Shown: positions 51,388 through 61,174, counted from the stretch's first letter. The stretch: DNA of 64,000 bases from Mycobacterium dioxanotrophicus (GCF_002157835.1 NZ_CP020809.1:930001-994000); one strand, 5' to 3'. Notes: a model not told the origin generated them from the sequence alone. Numbers and translations are program-made.

Positions 51388-52190
51388 GCCAACTCGGCTC
51401 TGATCTGTTCGGCCAGCACGTGCGTGACAGCCTGTCGCCAATCGGGGTCGCCGTGCGCGTCGCGGGTCCACGCCTGGTCGGGAATGCCGCCCAGGGCCGC
51501 CCGGACATCGTCGGGCGAGGGGCTGCCCGGGAACCGGAACACATAGGGCCGTACTGTCGCCGCGGTCACCGACATCACGACCGTGCCGCTGTCGCGGCGG
51601 CCGATCACGACAGCCCCGGAACGGCCCAGCGCCGAGGGTGCCAGCTTGCGGAATGCCGTGCGGGACTGCATGGCCGCTGCAGGCAGGTGTATCGACCGGA
51701 GCACATCACCGGATGCCATGACGTTGGTTCCCTCACCCGTGACGAACTGCGCGACCGGCACCGTGTATTCGGTGCCGTCGGCGCGCCACACGGTCGCGGT
51801 TCCGTCGAGGGCCGTGGCCATCGAGATCATCGCGCCCGCGGGAAACGACAGGCAGATGTTGCCGCCAACGGTCGCGGTGGCCCAGATCTTGGCCGAGGCG
51901 AGCAGCGCCGTGCAGCACTGGTGCAGCAGGCGGGCGGCGGGCCAGTCGCTGGTGGTGGAAAATCGCGAGAGCTCCGCCAGCGTGCACGTGGCGGCCAATT
52001 CGATGCCGTCGGCGCTCATATCGATTGGCTGCCAACCCAGATGCGTGATGTCGACCAGTCGGCGCACACCCGTCTGCGGTTCGGAGAACAACCAGGTGCC
52101 GCCCGCCAGGATCGCGTCTGACGGACCCAGCGGCCACACGTCATCGCGGTGAGTCGGCACGCTCACCGCTTCGACGGTGTTCAGGTCCAC
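51384..52190 (-). CDS. FAD-binding subunit of the molybdenum hydroxylase
   Basis: 268 residues, CoxM/CutM type. [14 protein letters not shown] and [15 protein letters not shown] hold the FAD pyrophosphate, as in other FAD_binding_5 proteins, and a CO dehydrogenase flavoprotein C-terminal domain follows. It relays electrons from the Fe-S clusters to its acceptor. GTG 52190 has no ribosome site; TACCGT read on the minus strand (52202 to 52197) ends 7 nt before it, so the transcript is probably leaderless. Confidence 0.88.
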   Translation of the reverse strand: MDLNTVEAVSVPTHRDDVWPLGPSDAILAGGTWLFSEPQTGVRRLVDITHLGWQPIDMSADGIELAATCTLAELSRFSTTSDWPAARLLHQCCTALLASAKIWATATVGGNICLSFPAGAMISMATALDGTATVWRADGTEYTVPVAQFVTGEGTNVMASGDVLRSIHLPAAAMQSRTAFRKLAPSALGRSGAVVIGRRDSGTVVMSVTAATVRPYVFRFPGSPSPDDVRAALGGIPDQAWTRDAHGDPDWRQAVTHVLAEQIRAELA

Positions 52191-52196
52191 TCATCG

Positions 52197-52202
52197 ACGG
52201 TA
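52197..52202 (-). promoter_or_regulatory. -10 element of the molybdenum hydroxylase genes
   Basis: TACCGT on the minus strand matches TANNNT, with six bases between it and the GTG at 52190. On the plus strand, TAGTGT at 52250-52255 stands seven bases before the CDF gene ATG at 52263, so both divergent genes in this 72-base gap appear leaderless. Confidence 0.5.
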
Positions 52203-52262
52203 ATCGTGGAGACGGCTGCGTGCAGGCGAAGCCGCAGCTGTTCCGGCACTAGTGTTCACGAT

Positions 52263-53225
52263 ATGAGTGACTCCGGCGACGAAAGTTTTCTCACCGTCGT
52301 CGTCGCGCTCGGCGCCAACGCGCTGATCGCGGTCGCCAAGACCGTGGCCGCCGTGGTGACCGGCAGCGCCTCGATGCTGGCCGAGGCCGCCCATTCCTGG
52401 GCCGACACCGGCAACGAGGTGTTCCTGCTCATCGGCACCCGCAAGTCGAACAAGCCCGCCGATGCCGAGCACCGCCTCGGCTACGGCAGGGCCGGCTACA
52501 TCTGGTCGATGTTCGCAGCTGTCGGCCTGTTCACCGTCGGCGCGGTGGTGTCGATCTGGCACGGGATCCAATCGCTGGGCGGGGAAGCCGAAGCCACGTC
52601 GTACGGCTGGGCGTACGCGGTGCTCGCGGTGTCCTTCGTGTTGGAGGGAACCTCGTTCCTGCAGGCCTTTTCGCAGACCCGCTCAGGTGCGGTGCAGCGG
52701 CGGATCCATCCGTTGCGCTACGTGCGCGTGACGTCGAACCCGATGCTGCGCGCCGTCTTCGCCGAGGATCTGTCGGCCCTGATCGGTATCGTGATCGCGG
52801 CGTCGGGCATCCTCGCGCATGAGCTCACCGGGAACGTGGTCTGGGACGCGATCGGTTCCATCCTGGTGGGTCTGCTGCTCGGCGGCGTCGCGCTGTTCCT
52901 CATCGGGCGCAACATGGATTTCCTCACCGGGGAAGCGGTCACGCCGCTGGCCCGCAACAACGCCCTGCTCGCGCTGCGCGAACACCCCGACGTCGAGCGG
53001 GTCAGTTATCTGCACATGGAGTGGGTCGGCGCTGACCGCATCTACCTCGTCGCCGCGGTCGACCTGGTCGGCGACGCAGCCGAATCCAATGTCGCGGCTC
53101 GGCTCGGCGGCATCGTCGACGCGCTTCAGGCCCGTCCACAGATCGTGCGGGCGGTGCTGACGCTGACCCGGCCGGGCGACACCGCCGACCTGCTGCCCGA
53201 CGAGCTGCCTGACTGGTACCGCTGA
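52263..53225 (+). CDS. cation diffusion facilitator (CDF) family metal transporter
   Basis: 320 residues with about six membrane helices and a C-terminal cytoplasmic domain. The helix-2 site reads [15 protein letters not shown] (HxxxD) and helix 5 has [15 protein letters not shown], with ED in the metal-site position. [17 protein letters not shown] is the CDF loop. Exports divalent cations, probably Zn, Fe or Mn. ATG 52263; a longer in-frame reading upstream crosses the divergent promoter and is not coding. Confidence 0.9.
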   Translation: MSDSGDESFLTVVVALGANALIAVAKTVAAVVTGSASMLAEAAHSWADTGNEVFLLIGTRKSNKPADAEHRLGYGRAGYIWSMFAAVGLFTVGAVVSIWHGIQSLGGEAEATSYGWAYAVLAVSFVLEGTSFLQAFSQTRSGAVQRRIHPLRYVRVTSNPMLRAVFAEDLSALIGIVIAASGILAHELTGNVVWDAIGSILVGLLLGGVALFLIGRNMDFLTGEAVTPLARNNALLALREHPDVERVSYLHMEWVGADRIYLVAAVDLVGDAAESNVAARLGGIVDALQARPQIVRAVLTLTRPGDTADLLPDELPDWYR

Positions 53226-53243
53226 GTCGGGTTGAATTGGGGC

Positions 53244-53693
53244 GTGGCCGAAACCAATCCTCAGATCGTCAGCGCCAGCCGGGAGATCGCCGCTCCGGCG
53301 GCAACCATATTCGAGCTGATCGCTGACCCCGCCCAACAACCACGCTGGGACGGCAACGACAACCTGGTGCAGGCAGACGCGGGGCAGCGAGTGCACGCCG
53401 TCGGCGACGTGTTCACCATGACCCTCACGGTCGGTGCTGTGCGTGAGAACCACATCGTGGAATTCGAGGAGGGCCGGCGGATCGCGTGGCGCCCCTCGGA
53501 GGTCGGCCACGAGCCGCCGGGCCACCTGTGGCGCTGGGAGCTCACGCCGCTCGACGACGGGCGCACCGCCGTCACGCACACCTACAACTGGACAGCGCTG
53601 ACCGACGAGAAGCGTCTGGTGCGCGCCCGGGCCACCACGGCGGACAAGCTGCTGAGCTCCATCGACCGGTTGGCTGCGCTGGCCGAGGGTTAG
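53244..53693 (+). CDS. SRPBCC-fold (START/polyketide cyclase-like) protein
   Basis: 149 residues. IVSASREIAAPAATIFELIADPAQQPRWDG is the usual opening of SRPBCC proteins, and GHLWRWELTPLDDGRTAVTHTYNW with the C-terminal long helix completes the fold. Binds a hydrophobic ligand in a cavity; function unassigned. GTG 53244 is chosen for length; TTG 53232 is the alternative. Follows the CDF gene by 18 bases and shares four bases with the end of the convergent AAA gene. Confidence 0.83.
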   Translation: MAETNPQIVSASREIAAPAATIFELIADPAQQPRWDGNDNLVQADAGQRVHAVGDVFTMTLTVGAVRENHIVEFEEGRRIAWRPSEVGHEPPGHLWRWELTPLDDGRTAVTHTYNWTALTDEKRLVRARATTADKLLSSIDRLAALAEG

Positions 53694-55915
53694 CGCCCGG
53701 CGGCGAACGCGCGCAACGCCGCCACCTGGGCGGGATCCAATGAGGGACGGACGGTTTCGCGGGCCTTCGCGACGTCGGCCGCGGTGACGTCGGCTGCGTC
53801 GATCGAGCGGCGCATCGCCGTCAGCGCCGCCTCCCGCAGCAGCGCCACACAGTCGGCGGCGCTGTAGCCGTCCAACTCAGAGGCCAGCGCGTCCAACTCG
53901 ACATCGGCCGCCAGCGGTATGGATTTGCCTGCGGTACGCAGGATTTCACGGCGGGCCTCGGCATCGGGCGGCTCTACGAACACCAGCCGCTCGAGGCGCC
54001 CGGGCCGCAGCAACGCCGGGTCGATGAGGTCGGGCCGGTTGGTGGCGCCGAGCACGACGACGTCGCGCAGCGGATCTATGCCGTCGAGTTCGGTCAGCAG
54101 CGCGGCCACCACGCGATCGGTCACCCCGGAGTCCACACTCTGCCCACGCCGGGGTGCCAACGCGTCGATCTCGTCGAGGAACACCAGCGACGGCGCCGAA
54201 TCGCGGGCCCTGGCGAACAGTTCCCGGACTGCCTTCTCCGACGAGCCGACCCACTTGTCCATCAGCTCAGCACCTTTGACGGCGTGCACGGACAGCCGCC
54301 CGGAGCTCGCCAGAGCGCGCACCAAGAATGTCTTGCCGCATCCGGGCGGCCCGTACAGCAGCACACCGCGCGGCGGCTGCACGCCCAGCCTGGTGAACGT
54401 GTCGGGGTGCTGCAACGGCCACAGCACGGCCTCGGTCAGCGCCTGTTTGGTTTCGACCATGTCGCCGACATCGTCGAGGGTGACCGCACCGACCGAGACC
54501 TCTTCTGACGCCGATCGGGACAACGGCCGGATCACCGTCAGCGCCCCGGCCAGATCTTCTTGTCGCAGAACGGGTTCGGCGCCGTCGGAGCTGGCCCGCG
54601 CGGCGGCCCGCAGCGCACCCTCGCGCACCACGGCAGCCAGGTCGGCGATCACGAAACCGGGTGTGCGGTCGGCGATGTCGCCCAGATTCAAGTCCACGGA
54701 CGGCACCCCGCGCAGCAGCACCTCCAGCAGAGCCTTGCGGGTCGCCGCATCCGGCAGGCTCAACCCGAGCTCGCGGTCGCACAGATCGGGTTCGCGCAGC
54801 CGGGGATCGACAGACTCGGGTCGGGCCGAGGTCGCGATGAACGCCACCCCGCGGGTGGCCACGGCGCTGCGCAGCTCCGCGAGGATCAGGGTGGCCACCG
54901 GATCGGCCGGCCGGTCGGTGCCCGCCGGCAGCAGCGCGTCGACGTCGGTGATCAGCAGCACCCCGCCCCCGTCACGCACGGCCTGCACCGCGGCAGCCAC
55001 GCGTTTCAGCCGCTCCTCCGGGTGCAGCGCGCCCACCTCAGGGCCGTCCAACTCGACGAGCCGCCGCGAAGCGCACACCACCCGTACCATGGTGGCCTTG
55101 CCGACGCCGGCCGGACCCGACACCAGAACCCCGAGGTTGGCTGTGGCGCCCAGGGTTTCGAGCAGTCTGGGCTCATCGAGGGACAGCTTGAGCCACTCGG
55201 CCAGCTTGGCCGCCTGCAGGTGCTTGCCTTTGAGATCGTCGAAGCTGACCGCCGCGTCGGCCCGGGCGGGGCTGATGGTGTGCCGGCCCGCGGCGTCCGG
55301 GGCCGCGGCGGCAACCGGAGCGACGGCGACACCCTCGCCCCACGACACCACCGAATTCGGCTGCACGCTCACCGGACCGGCCGGGTCAACCCCCGTCACG
55401 GTCAGCAGCTCGGAGGTCCAGGTGATGCCCACCGAAGAGGCCAGCGCATTGGTGGCCGCCGAGGTCGAGGTGCCGGGGCCGAGGTCACGCGGCAGCAGCG
55501 ACACCGTGTCACCGACCGTCATCACCTTGCCCAGCAGCGCCAGCCGCAGCGTGGCCGACGAGATCGACTGGGTGGCCAGCTTGGACCCCGAAACCGTCAC
55601 CGACCTGGCGCCGTACACCGTCACCGGCGCCACGATCACCGTCGCGTCCTCGCGCAGCCCGGCGTTGGAGAGCGTGACGTCGTCGAGCAGCGCCGTGCCC
55701 GTCGGTGTCCCCGGCGGGGCGATACCTGCCACCGCGGCGGTGGTGCGCGACCCGGTCAGCGCCACCGCATCCCACTCGCGCAGACCGAGTGCGGCAAGAA
55801 CCTCGGGGTGCAACCGCACCACGCCGCGGCGCGCGTCGAGCGCGGAGGTGTTCAACCGGGCGGTCAGCCGAAGATGGCTGGGCGCCGAATCCTCGCCGAC
55901 GTCGACCGTGGTCAC
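53690..55915 (-). CDS. CDC48/VCP-like double AAA ATPase
   Basis: 741 residues, resembling M. tuberculosis Rv0435c. An N-terminal double-psi barrel region (1-210) precedes two AAA modules. Module 1 is degenerate: Walker A GPAGVGKA (267-274, Ala instead of Thr/Ser) and Walker B ITDVD (Val325 instead of catalytic Glu). Module 2 is intact: GPPGCGKT (522-529), DEID (581-584) and RRGQSVDSGVTDRVVAALL. Unfolds or remodels protein substrates, which are unknown. The GTG start overlaps the pssA stop (GTGA), placing it last in the psd-pssA-AAA unit. Confidence 0.92.
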   Translation of the reverse strand: MTTVDVGEDSAPSHLRLTARLNTSALDARRGVVRLHPEVLAALGLREWDAVALTGSRTTAAVAGIAPPGTPTGTALLDDVTLSNAGLREDATVIVAPVTVYGARSVTVSGSKLATQSISSATLRLALLGKVMTVGDTVSLLPRDLGPGTSTSAATNALASSVGITWTSELLTVTGVDPAGPVSVQPNSVVSWGEGVAVAPVAAAAPDAAGRHTISPARADAAVSFDDLKGKHLQAAKLAEWLKLSLDEPRLLETLGATANLGVLVSGPAGVGKATMVRVVCASRRLVELDGPEVGALHPEERLKRVAAAVQAVRDGGGVLLITDVDALLPAGTDRPADPVATLILAELRSAVATRGVAFIATSARPESVDPRLREPDLCDRELGLSLPDAATRKALLEVLLRGVPSVDLNLGDIADRTPGFVIADLAAVVREGALRAAARASSDGAEPVLRQEDLAGALTVIRPLSRSASEEVSVGAVTLDDVGDMVETKQALTEAVLWPLQHPDTFTRLGVQPPRGVLLYGPPGCGKTFLVRALASSGRLSVHAVKGAELMDKWVGSSEKAVRELFARARDSAPSLVFLDEIDALAPRRGQSVDSGVTDRVVAALLTELDGIDPLRDVVVLGATNRPDLIDPALLRPGRLERLVFVEPPDAEARREILRTAGKSIPLAADVELDALASELDGYSAADCVALLREAALTAMRRSIDAADVTAADVAKARETVRPSLDPAQVAALRAFAAGR

Positions 55916-56775
55916 CTCAGCGGGGGCTTCCGCAGCCCCAGGCGCGCCATCGAGCGCCGGTGCGGCTGGGCGCGACGGATGGCACGGCGTTGGGCGCGGC
56001 GCTGCCGCGGCTTGTCATCCCACGATTCCGGATGCGCGGCCACCCAGTGTTTGGTGCGCACCGCGAACGGGATGTGGATCACGTAGGCCACGGCGATCAC
56101 CATGATCACGATGTAGCCGTAGAACACCGAGGCCGCCACGCCGATGGCCACGAGGGCCAGCAGGGGCGCCACCATGTTCGGCGACACCGTGAAGGTATGG
56201 ATCTTGCGCATGGGAATGCGGCTGACCACCAGTAGCGAGACACCGATCATCCAAACGATCACCACCCATTCGGCGGCCACACCGTCCCACCAGGGCCCCG
56301 GGAACTGCATCTTGGCCGCCAGCGGCACGATCGTCCCGATCGCGCCGGCCGGAGCAGGCATCCCGACGAAGTACTCCTTCTCGTACGCGGGCTGATCCAC
56401 GTCGAGCAGCGCATTGAACCGCGCGAGCCGCAGCACTATGCACACCGCGTAGAGCAGGACGACGATCCAGCCCAACTGCGAGTGGGACAGCAGCGTCGCG
56501 TACACGATGAACGCCGGTGCCACACCGAAATTCACCGCATCGGCCAGCGAGTCGATCTCCTCGCCCATCTTGGAGGTGGCCTTGAGCATGCGGGCCACCC
56601 GGCCGTCGAGGGCGTCGAGGATCGCCGCGACCGCAAGGAACGCCATGGCCTGGGTCGGCAGCCCGTCCAGGGCCATCTTCACCGAGGTCATGCCCAAGCA
56701 GATGGCGGCGACCGTCAACGCGCTCGGCAACATCCGGACCGGCATCGCAGGAGGTTTGATGCGGGCCTTGATCAT
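55912..56775 (-). CDS. pssA: CDP-diacylglycerol-serine O-phosphatidyltransferase
   Basis: 287 residues with about eight membrane helices. The CDP-alcohol phosphotransferase motif is complete: DG at 57-58, AR at 61-62, Gly71, Asp75 and Asp79. Makes phosphatidylserine for the next enzyme, Psd. The Arg-rich cytoplasmic tail ([14 protein letters not shown]) matches the mycobacterial proteins (Rv0436c). Overlaps psd and the AAA gene by four bases each. Confidence 0.93.
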   Translation of the reverse strand: MIKARIKPPAMPVRMLPSALTVAAICLGMTSVKMALDGLPTQAMAFLAVAAILDALDGRVARMLKATSKMGEEIDSLADAVNFGVAPAFIVYATLLSHSQLGWIVVLLYAVCIVLRLARFNALLDVDQPAYEKEYFVGMPAPAGAIGTIVPLAAKMQFPGPWWDGVAAEWVVIVWMIGVSLLVVSRIPMRKIHTFTVSPNMVAPLLALVAIGVAASVFYGYIVIMVIAVAYVIHIPFAVRTKHWVAAHPESWDDKPRQRRAQRRAIRRAQPHRRSMARLGLRKPPLR

Positions 56776-57470
56776 GGCAGCTCCGCCAATACGGTTTCGC
56801 CGGCCAGCGCCCGTTGGCCCCGGCTGACAAGCAGTTTGGACCCGGCGGGCAGGTAGGTGTCCAGGCGTGAGCCGAACCGGATCAATCCGTAGGTTTCGCC
56901 GATGGCCAGTTTGTCGCCGACCCGCGCGTCACACACGATCCGGCGCGCCACCAGGCCCGCGATCTGCACCGCGATCACCTGGACGCCTTCGGGGGTGCGG
57001 ATGACCACGCTGTTGCGCTCGTTGTCTTCGCTGGCCGCTTCCAGTTCCGCTGAGTGGAACCGCCCGGGCCGGTGCGCCACGGCCACCACCTCACCGCCGA
57101 TCGGGGCGCGCTGCACATGGGCGTCGAGCACCGACAGGAAGATGCTGACCCGCGGCAACGGAGTGTCTGGCAAACCCAGCTCGGCGGGCGGCACGGCGTC
57201 CTGGATCAGGCACACCAGGCCGTCGGCGGGCGAGACGACCACGCCCGGTCGCGTCGGGGGTACCCGTGGCGGATGCCGGAAGAAGGCCGCGTTCGCACCG
57301 GCCGCGAGCAGCCCGGTGCGCCGTATCCAGCGGTGATTGCGTCCCAGCGCGGCGATAGCAAGGCTGGCGCCGACGAACGGCAGGCCCGCGGAATGCATGG
57401 GTGGAACGCTGGAGCGCACCAGCGCCGCAAGGCGTTCTGGACCGGATTGGAGGTCGGGGCGTCTGGCCAT
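56772..57470 (-). CDS. psd: phosphatidylserine decarboxylase proenzyme
   Basis: 232 residues, Psd type without long N-terminal extension, like Rv0437c. The pyruvoyl-forming site is Gly200-Ser201 in [18 protein letters not shown] at 66-72, SPADG at 80-84 and [13 protein letters not shown] around 111-123 are the other conserved blocks. Self-cleavage yields beta and alpha chains, and the enzyme converts phosphatidylserine to phosphatidylethanolamine. First gene of the psd-pssA-AAA unit; moeA ends 24 bases upstream. Confidence 0.93.
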   Translation of the reverse strand: MARRPDLQSGPERLAALVRSSVPPMHSAGLPFVGASLAIAALGRNHRWIRRTGLLAAGANAAFFRHPPRVPPTRPGVVVSPADGLVCLIQDAVPPAELGLPDTPLPRVSIFLSVLDAHVQRAPIGGEVVAVAHRPGRFHSAELEAASEDNERNSVVIRTPEGVQVIAVQIAGLVARRIVCDARVGDKLAIGETYGLIRFGSRLDTYLPAGSKLLVSRGQRALAGETVLAELP

Positions 57471-57494
57471 CGGGAGGATTCTACGTGCGCCGGG

Positions 57495-58691
57495 TTATCT
57501 GAGGTCCCAGACCGGAACCGGTGCACCGGCGGCCAGTTCGGTGACGTCCTCGTCGATCTCGAGCAGGCAGTTCGCCGAGGCCAGCCAGCGCAGGTGATGC
57601 GATGCCGGAGGGCCGTAGCTGCTCACGCTGTCACCGGTCAGCACACCGCGGCGGAACTGTCGTTTCCCGCGCGGCGAGGTCAGATCCTCGGTGAGGAACG
57701 CGGCGCGGCGCGGGCGGTCCGGCTGGGGATGGCCCATCGCGGCGCGCAGCGGGCCCCTGATGAACACCTCGAAGGACACCAGGGCGCTGACCGGGTTGCC
57801 CGGCAGGGTGACGATCGGGGTGCCGTCGACCAGGCCCGAGCCCTGCGGCATGCCCGGCTGCATGGCGACCTTGACGAACTCGACCTGGCCGGCCAGGGCA
57901 TCTTTGACCACCTCGTACGCGCCTGCGCTGACTCCTCCCGTGGTGATGATCAGATCGACGTCCGCGGCATGCCCGGCCAGGGTGGCGCGGAAGGTGTCGA
58001 CATCGTCGGCGGACATCGGTGCCACGGTCACCTCGGCTCCGGCATCGCGGACCGCCGCGGCCAGCATCACTGCGTTCGACTCGTAGATCTGGCCGGGGAG
58101 AAGCGGGATGCCGGGCGCCACCAGCTCGGTGCCCGTCGACATCACCAGCACGCGCTGCGGCGGCACCACCAGCAGGTCGGGCAGGCCCAGCGCGGCCGCC
58201 AGCCCCAGCGCGGCCGGGGTGACCAGCTGGCCGGCCTGCAGCACCGTGCTGCCCGCCGTGACGTCTTCCCCGGCGGTGCGGATGTGCTGCCCGGGCCGCA
58301 CCGACGCCCGGATGGTCACGGTGTCGGTGGCGCCGTCGGTGGATTCCACCGGGACCACGGCGGTGGCGCCCGTCGGCAGCGGTGCGCCCGTCATGATCCG
58401 ATGTGCGGTACCGGGTTTGAGTGTCAGCGGGTCGGTACGGCCGGCCGGGATGTCCTCGTCGACCGGAAGCCGGACCGGGTGCCGATCGGTGGCGTCGGTG
58501 AGGTCGGAGGCGACGACGGCGTAGCCGTCCATGGCCGAGTTGTCGAAGCCCGGCAGCGACAGCGGGGCGACGACGTCGGCGGCCAGTGCCAGGCCCAACG
58601 TGCGCACCAGCGGCAATTGTTGTGGCGCACGGGTTTTGAACAGCCCGGCGACGACGCTCTGATGCTCTTCAACGGTGCGCACGGCTATCAC
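57495..58691 (-). CDS. moeA: molybdopterin molybdenumtransferase MoeA
   Basis: 398 residues. SLPGFDNSAMDGYAVVASD, HRIMTGAPLPTGATAVV, VMSTGTELV, ITTGGVSAGAYE and LPGNPVSALVSFEVF are standard MoeA blocks. It inserts molybdate into adenylated molybdopterin, completing the cofactor used, for example, by the hydroxylase 6 kb away. GTG 58691 is chosen; GTG 58682 is in frame and nearly as good. Position next to psd matches Rv0438c (moeA2) in M. tuberculosis. Confidence 0.9.
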   Translation of the reverse strand: MIAVRTVEEHQSVVAGLFKTRAPQQLPLVRTLGLALAADVVAPLSLPGFDNSAMDGYAVVASDLTDATDRHPVRLPVDEDIPAGRTDPLTLKPGTAHRIMTGAPLPTGATAVVPVESTDGATDTVTIRASVRPGQHIRTAGEDVTAGSTVLQAGQLVTPAALGLAAALGLPDLLVVPPQRVLVMSTGTELVAPGIPLLPGQIYESNAVMLAAAVRDAGAEVTVAPMSADDVDTFRATLAGHAADVDLIITTGGVSAGAYEVVKDALAGQVEFVKVAMQPGMPQGSGLVDGTPIVTLPGNPVSALVSFEVFIRGPLRAAMGHPQPDRPRRAAFLTEDLTSPRGKRQFRRGVLTGDSVSSYGPPASHHLRWLASANCLLEIDEDVTELAAGAPVPVWDLR

Positions 58692-58710
58692 GATACTTTT
58701 CGTCCACCGG

Positions 58711-60135
58711 CTACGTGCGGCCCCGAGTCTGGCGGTGATGGAATCGCCGGGAACGCACCCGAAATGAGCTCCATTCACCGAGCGAGACGCCGGCGGCCAG
58801 CGCCGTGCTGATGGCCAGCGCACCCAGGACCGAGGAGAACCCCACGTAGCTCTGGTCGTTCAGGATCGCGTAGATGCCGTGCAGCAGCGACAGGCCCGGC
58901 AACAGCGGGGTGATACCCGCGATCGACACGAGCAGGGGTGGGGCCAGGTGGCGCCGCTCCATGAGCCGCCCGACCAGGCCGACGGGAACCGCCGCGATGA
59001 ACGACGACATCACCGGACCCAGGCCGAGGCTCAGCCCCAACAGGTAACCGGCGATGGCGGTCGCCCCGCCGAAGGCCGCGGCGACGGCCGCGGTGCGTTC
59101 GGCATAGCAGGCCAGGGCGAAGGCTGCCGCGCTCGCCGCGCCGAACGCCACCCGAACGGGCCATTCGGCCAGCGCGGGCGGCGCCGTCGCGCCGATGTCG
59201 ATGGCCGGGGCGCCGAACCGGTTGGCCAGGTGCAGCACCAGGGCCACCCCGGCGATCGTCGCGGCGGTCAGCATGAGCAGTTCGAAGAAACGGCCCGCTG
59301 CGGTGACGGGCGCACCCGCGATGACGTCGCCGACCGAACCCACCAGCGACAGGCCGGCGAGGATCACCACCAGCCCGGCCGCGATGGCGATCGGCGGCTC
59401 GAACGGTATGCCCTTCTTGAGACACAGCCAGAAGACGAGCAGTGGTGGCGCCGTCGCGATCACGCCGCCGATGGCGTACTGGAAGAAGAACGGCAGCCCC
59501 TGCTTGTTGAGGCGGCGGTTCACGCGGTCGATCAACATGGTGCTCAACGCACTGACCAGACAGACCAGCAGGCTGCCGCCCAAGGTGCCGGCGGTCGCGA
59601 ACGCCAGTGCGCCCCAGGCGAGTGTCGCGACCCAGCGCTTGTAGGGATGCGGGGCCGTGATGATGGCGTCCAGCTCGGTGTGCGCATCGGCCGGGCTCAA
59701 CTTCTGCGCGGTGATCTGCCGGATCAGCCTGCCGAGCGCAGCCAGCCGAGTGAAGTCCATGGACCTGGAATGGACGATGTGCATCGAGCTCGCCGGCGGC
59801 AGCGCGGGCCCGCGGTACACCGCGATGTGGATCGCGGTGTTGACGACGTCGACTTCACAATGCTCGATGCCGTACGCCGACACGACCTTGATGACCTGGT
59901 GCGCAGTGGCGATCGCCGGGGTGCCCGACGCCATCAGCAGCGATCCGATGGTGCCCGCGAGATCGAGCACCGCGCCGACCCGCGCATCGTAGAAGTCGTC
60001 CGGCGCTTTGCGGTCCGGTTTGATCAGCGGGAAGCTGTCCGTCGGCGCCTCGGTCTCCCGGACCATCCGGCTCAAGATTCTGCGTTGCCGGGCCCGCCGC
60101 GGAGGCTGGCCCGCCGGATCGCGGGTCAACGGCAC
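58711..60135 (-). CDS. ThrE-type threonine/serine exporter family membrane protein
   Basis: 474 residues. The N-terminal cytoplasmic DUF1212 domain (about 30-170; AGTIGSLLMASGTPAIATAHQV) and about ten membrane helices, including SFIAAVPVGLVGRLMERR and ITPLLPGLSLLHGIYAI, define the ThrE family. Exports threonine, serine or small dicarboxylates in characterised members. GTG 60135 has AAGGAG five to six bases upstream; longer frames upstream are non-coding. It sits between moeA and the SDR gene, an insertion compared with the M. tuberculosis order. Confidence 0.87.
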   Translation of the reverse strand: MPLTRDPAGQPPRRARQRRILSRMVRETEAPTDSFPLIKPDRKAPDDFYDARVGAVLDLAGTIGSLLMASGTPAIATAHQVIKVVSAYGIEHCEVDVVNTAIHIAVYRGPALPPASSMHIVHSRSMDFTRLAALGRLIRQITAQKLSPADAHTELDAIITAPHPYKRWVATLAWGALAFATAGTLGGSLLVCLVSALSTMLIDRVNRRLNKQGLPFFFQYAIGGVIATAPPLLVFWLCLKKGIPFEPPIAIAAGLVVILAGLSLVGSVGDVIAGAPVTAAGRFFELLMLTAATIAGVALVLHLANRFGAPAIDIGATAPPALAEWPVRVAFGAASAAAFALACYAERTAAVAAAFGGATAIAGYLLGLSLGLGPVMSSFIAAVPVGLVGRLMERRHLAPPLLVSIAGITPLLPGLSLLHGIYAILNDQSYVGFSSVLGALAISTALAAGVSLGEWSSFRVRSRRFHHRQTRGRT

Positions 60136-60214
60136 AGCACTCCTTAGATCGGTTGTGTGTACCTGATATTCGATCACATCGGCACAGCCGGTACACGCGA
60201 TCGGCGTGTCGCGG

Positions 60215-61138
60215 CTACACCGGATAACTGACGCCCGTGAGCTCCTCGGACACCGTCCACAACCGGCGTTGCAGCTCCGCATCATGCGACTGCTTGCTGG
60301 ACTCGACCAGCTTGGGATGGCCGACCATCTCGCGGAAACCCGACGGGCCGTAGTACTGCCCGCCGCGCACGTCCGGGTCGGTGGCCGCCCGCAGCGTGGC
60401 GAGCGCGCCGACCGCGGGGCTGTTGGTGAACAGGCTCGCCAGTTGGTTGTAGCCGGGCAGTCCGGTGCCGGGGATGTGGCGCATGAGCTCGGTGTTCGAC
60501 AAGCCCGGGTGCGCCGCAACGGCGATGGTCAGCTCGTTCTTTGCGGCCAGCCGGCGCTGCAGTTCGTAGGTGAACAGCAGGTTGGACAACTTCGACTGCC
60601 CGTACGCGGCCACCCGGTTGTAGCTGCGGTCCCACTGCAGGTCGTCGAAGTGGATGGCCGCCTGGATGCGGTGCGCGACGCTGGCGACCGCGACGACGCG
60701 TGAGCCTTCAACGGGCAGCAGATGATCCAGCAGCAGCCCGGTGAGCGCGAACGCGCCCAGATGGTTGGTGCCGAACTGCAGTTCGAAGCCGTCGACCGTG
60801 GTCTGCTTCGGCGGGTACATCACGCCCGCGTTGTTGATCAGCAGATCGATGCGGGGATAGGCGGCACGTAGTTCGTCCGCGGCGCTGCGCACCGAGTCCA
60901 ACGAGCCCACGTCGAGCGCCTGCAGTTTGAGATCGGCCTTCGGTACGGCGGCGGTGATCCTGTCGACGGCTTCGCGGCCCTTGTCCAGGTTGCGCACCGC
61001 GACGACGACGTGCGCGCCCCTGGCGGCCAGCACGCGTGCGGTTTCGTAGCCCAGGCCGGTGTTGGAGCCGGTGACGATCGCGACCCGGCCGGACTGGTCC
61101 GGCACGTCGGCCTCGGTCCACTTTGCGTTGGCGCTCAT
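60215..61138 (-). CDS. short-chain dehydrogenase, retinol dehydrogenase-like
   Basis: 307 residues. TGSNTGLGYETA is the NADP loop near 23-34, NNAGVMYPP near 105-113, and YGQSKLSNLLF supplies the catalytic Tyr and Lys. It belongs to the long SDR group (WWOX/retinol dehydrogenase type) common in mycobacteria and corresponds by position to Rv0439c. ATG 61138 begins a short lead before DQSGRVAIVTG. Divergent from the PH-domain gene pair, 36 bases away. Substrate unknown. Confidence 0.88.
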   Translation of the reverse strand: MSANAKWTEADVPDQSGRVAIVTGSNTGLGYETARVLAARGAHVVVAVRNLDKGREAVDRITAAVPKADLKLQALDVGSLDSVRSAADELRAAYPRIDLLINNAGVMYPPKQTTVDGFELQFGTNHLGAFALTGLLLDHLLPVEGSRVVAVASVAHRIQAAIHFDDLQWDRSYNRVAAYGQSKLSNLLFTYELQRRLAAKNELTIAVAAHPGLSNTELMRHIPGTGLPGYNQLASLFTNSPAVGALATLRAATDPDVRGGQYYGPSGFREMVGHPKLVESSKQSHDAELQRRLWTVSEELTGVSYPV

Positions 61139-61174
61139 GCGTCGACTCTACGGAGCATCGGGCATGCTCGAACC

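Noticed and set aside
49891..51546. A 551-codon plus-strand frame opposite the molybdenum hydroxylase
   Set aside because: Antisense shadow; composition is His/Arg/Gly-rich with no motif, while the minus strand encodes complete Fe-S and Mo domains.
54560..56086. A 508-codon plus-strand frame opposite the AAA ATPase
   Set aside because: Gln/Arg/His-rich antisense frame with no family features.
57054..58811. A 585-codon plus-strand frame opposite psd and moeA
   Set aside because: Shadow of two well-defined enzymes; no ribosome site and no recognisable domain.
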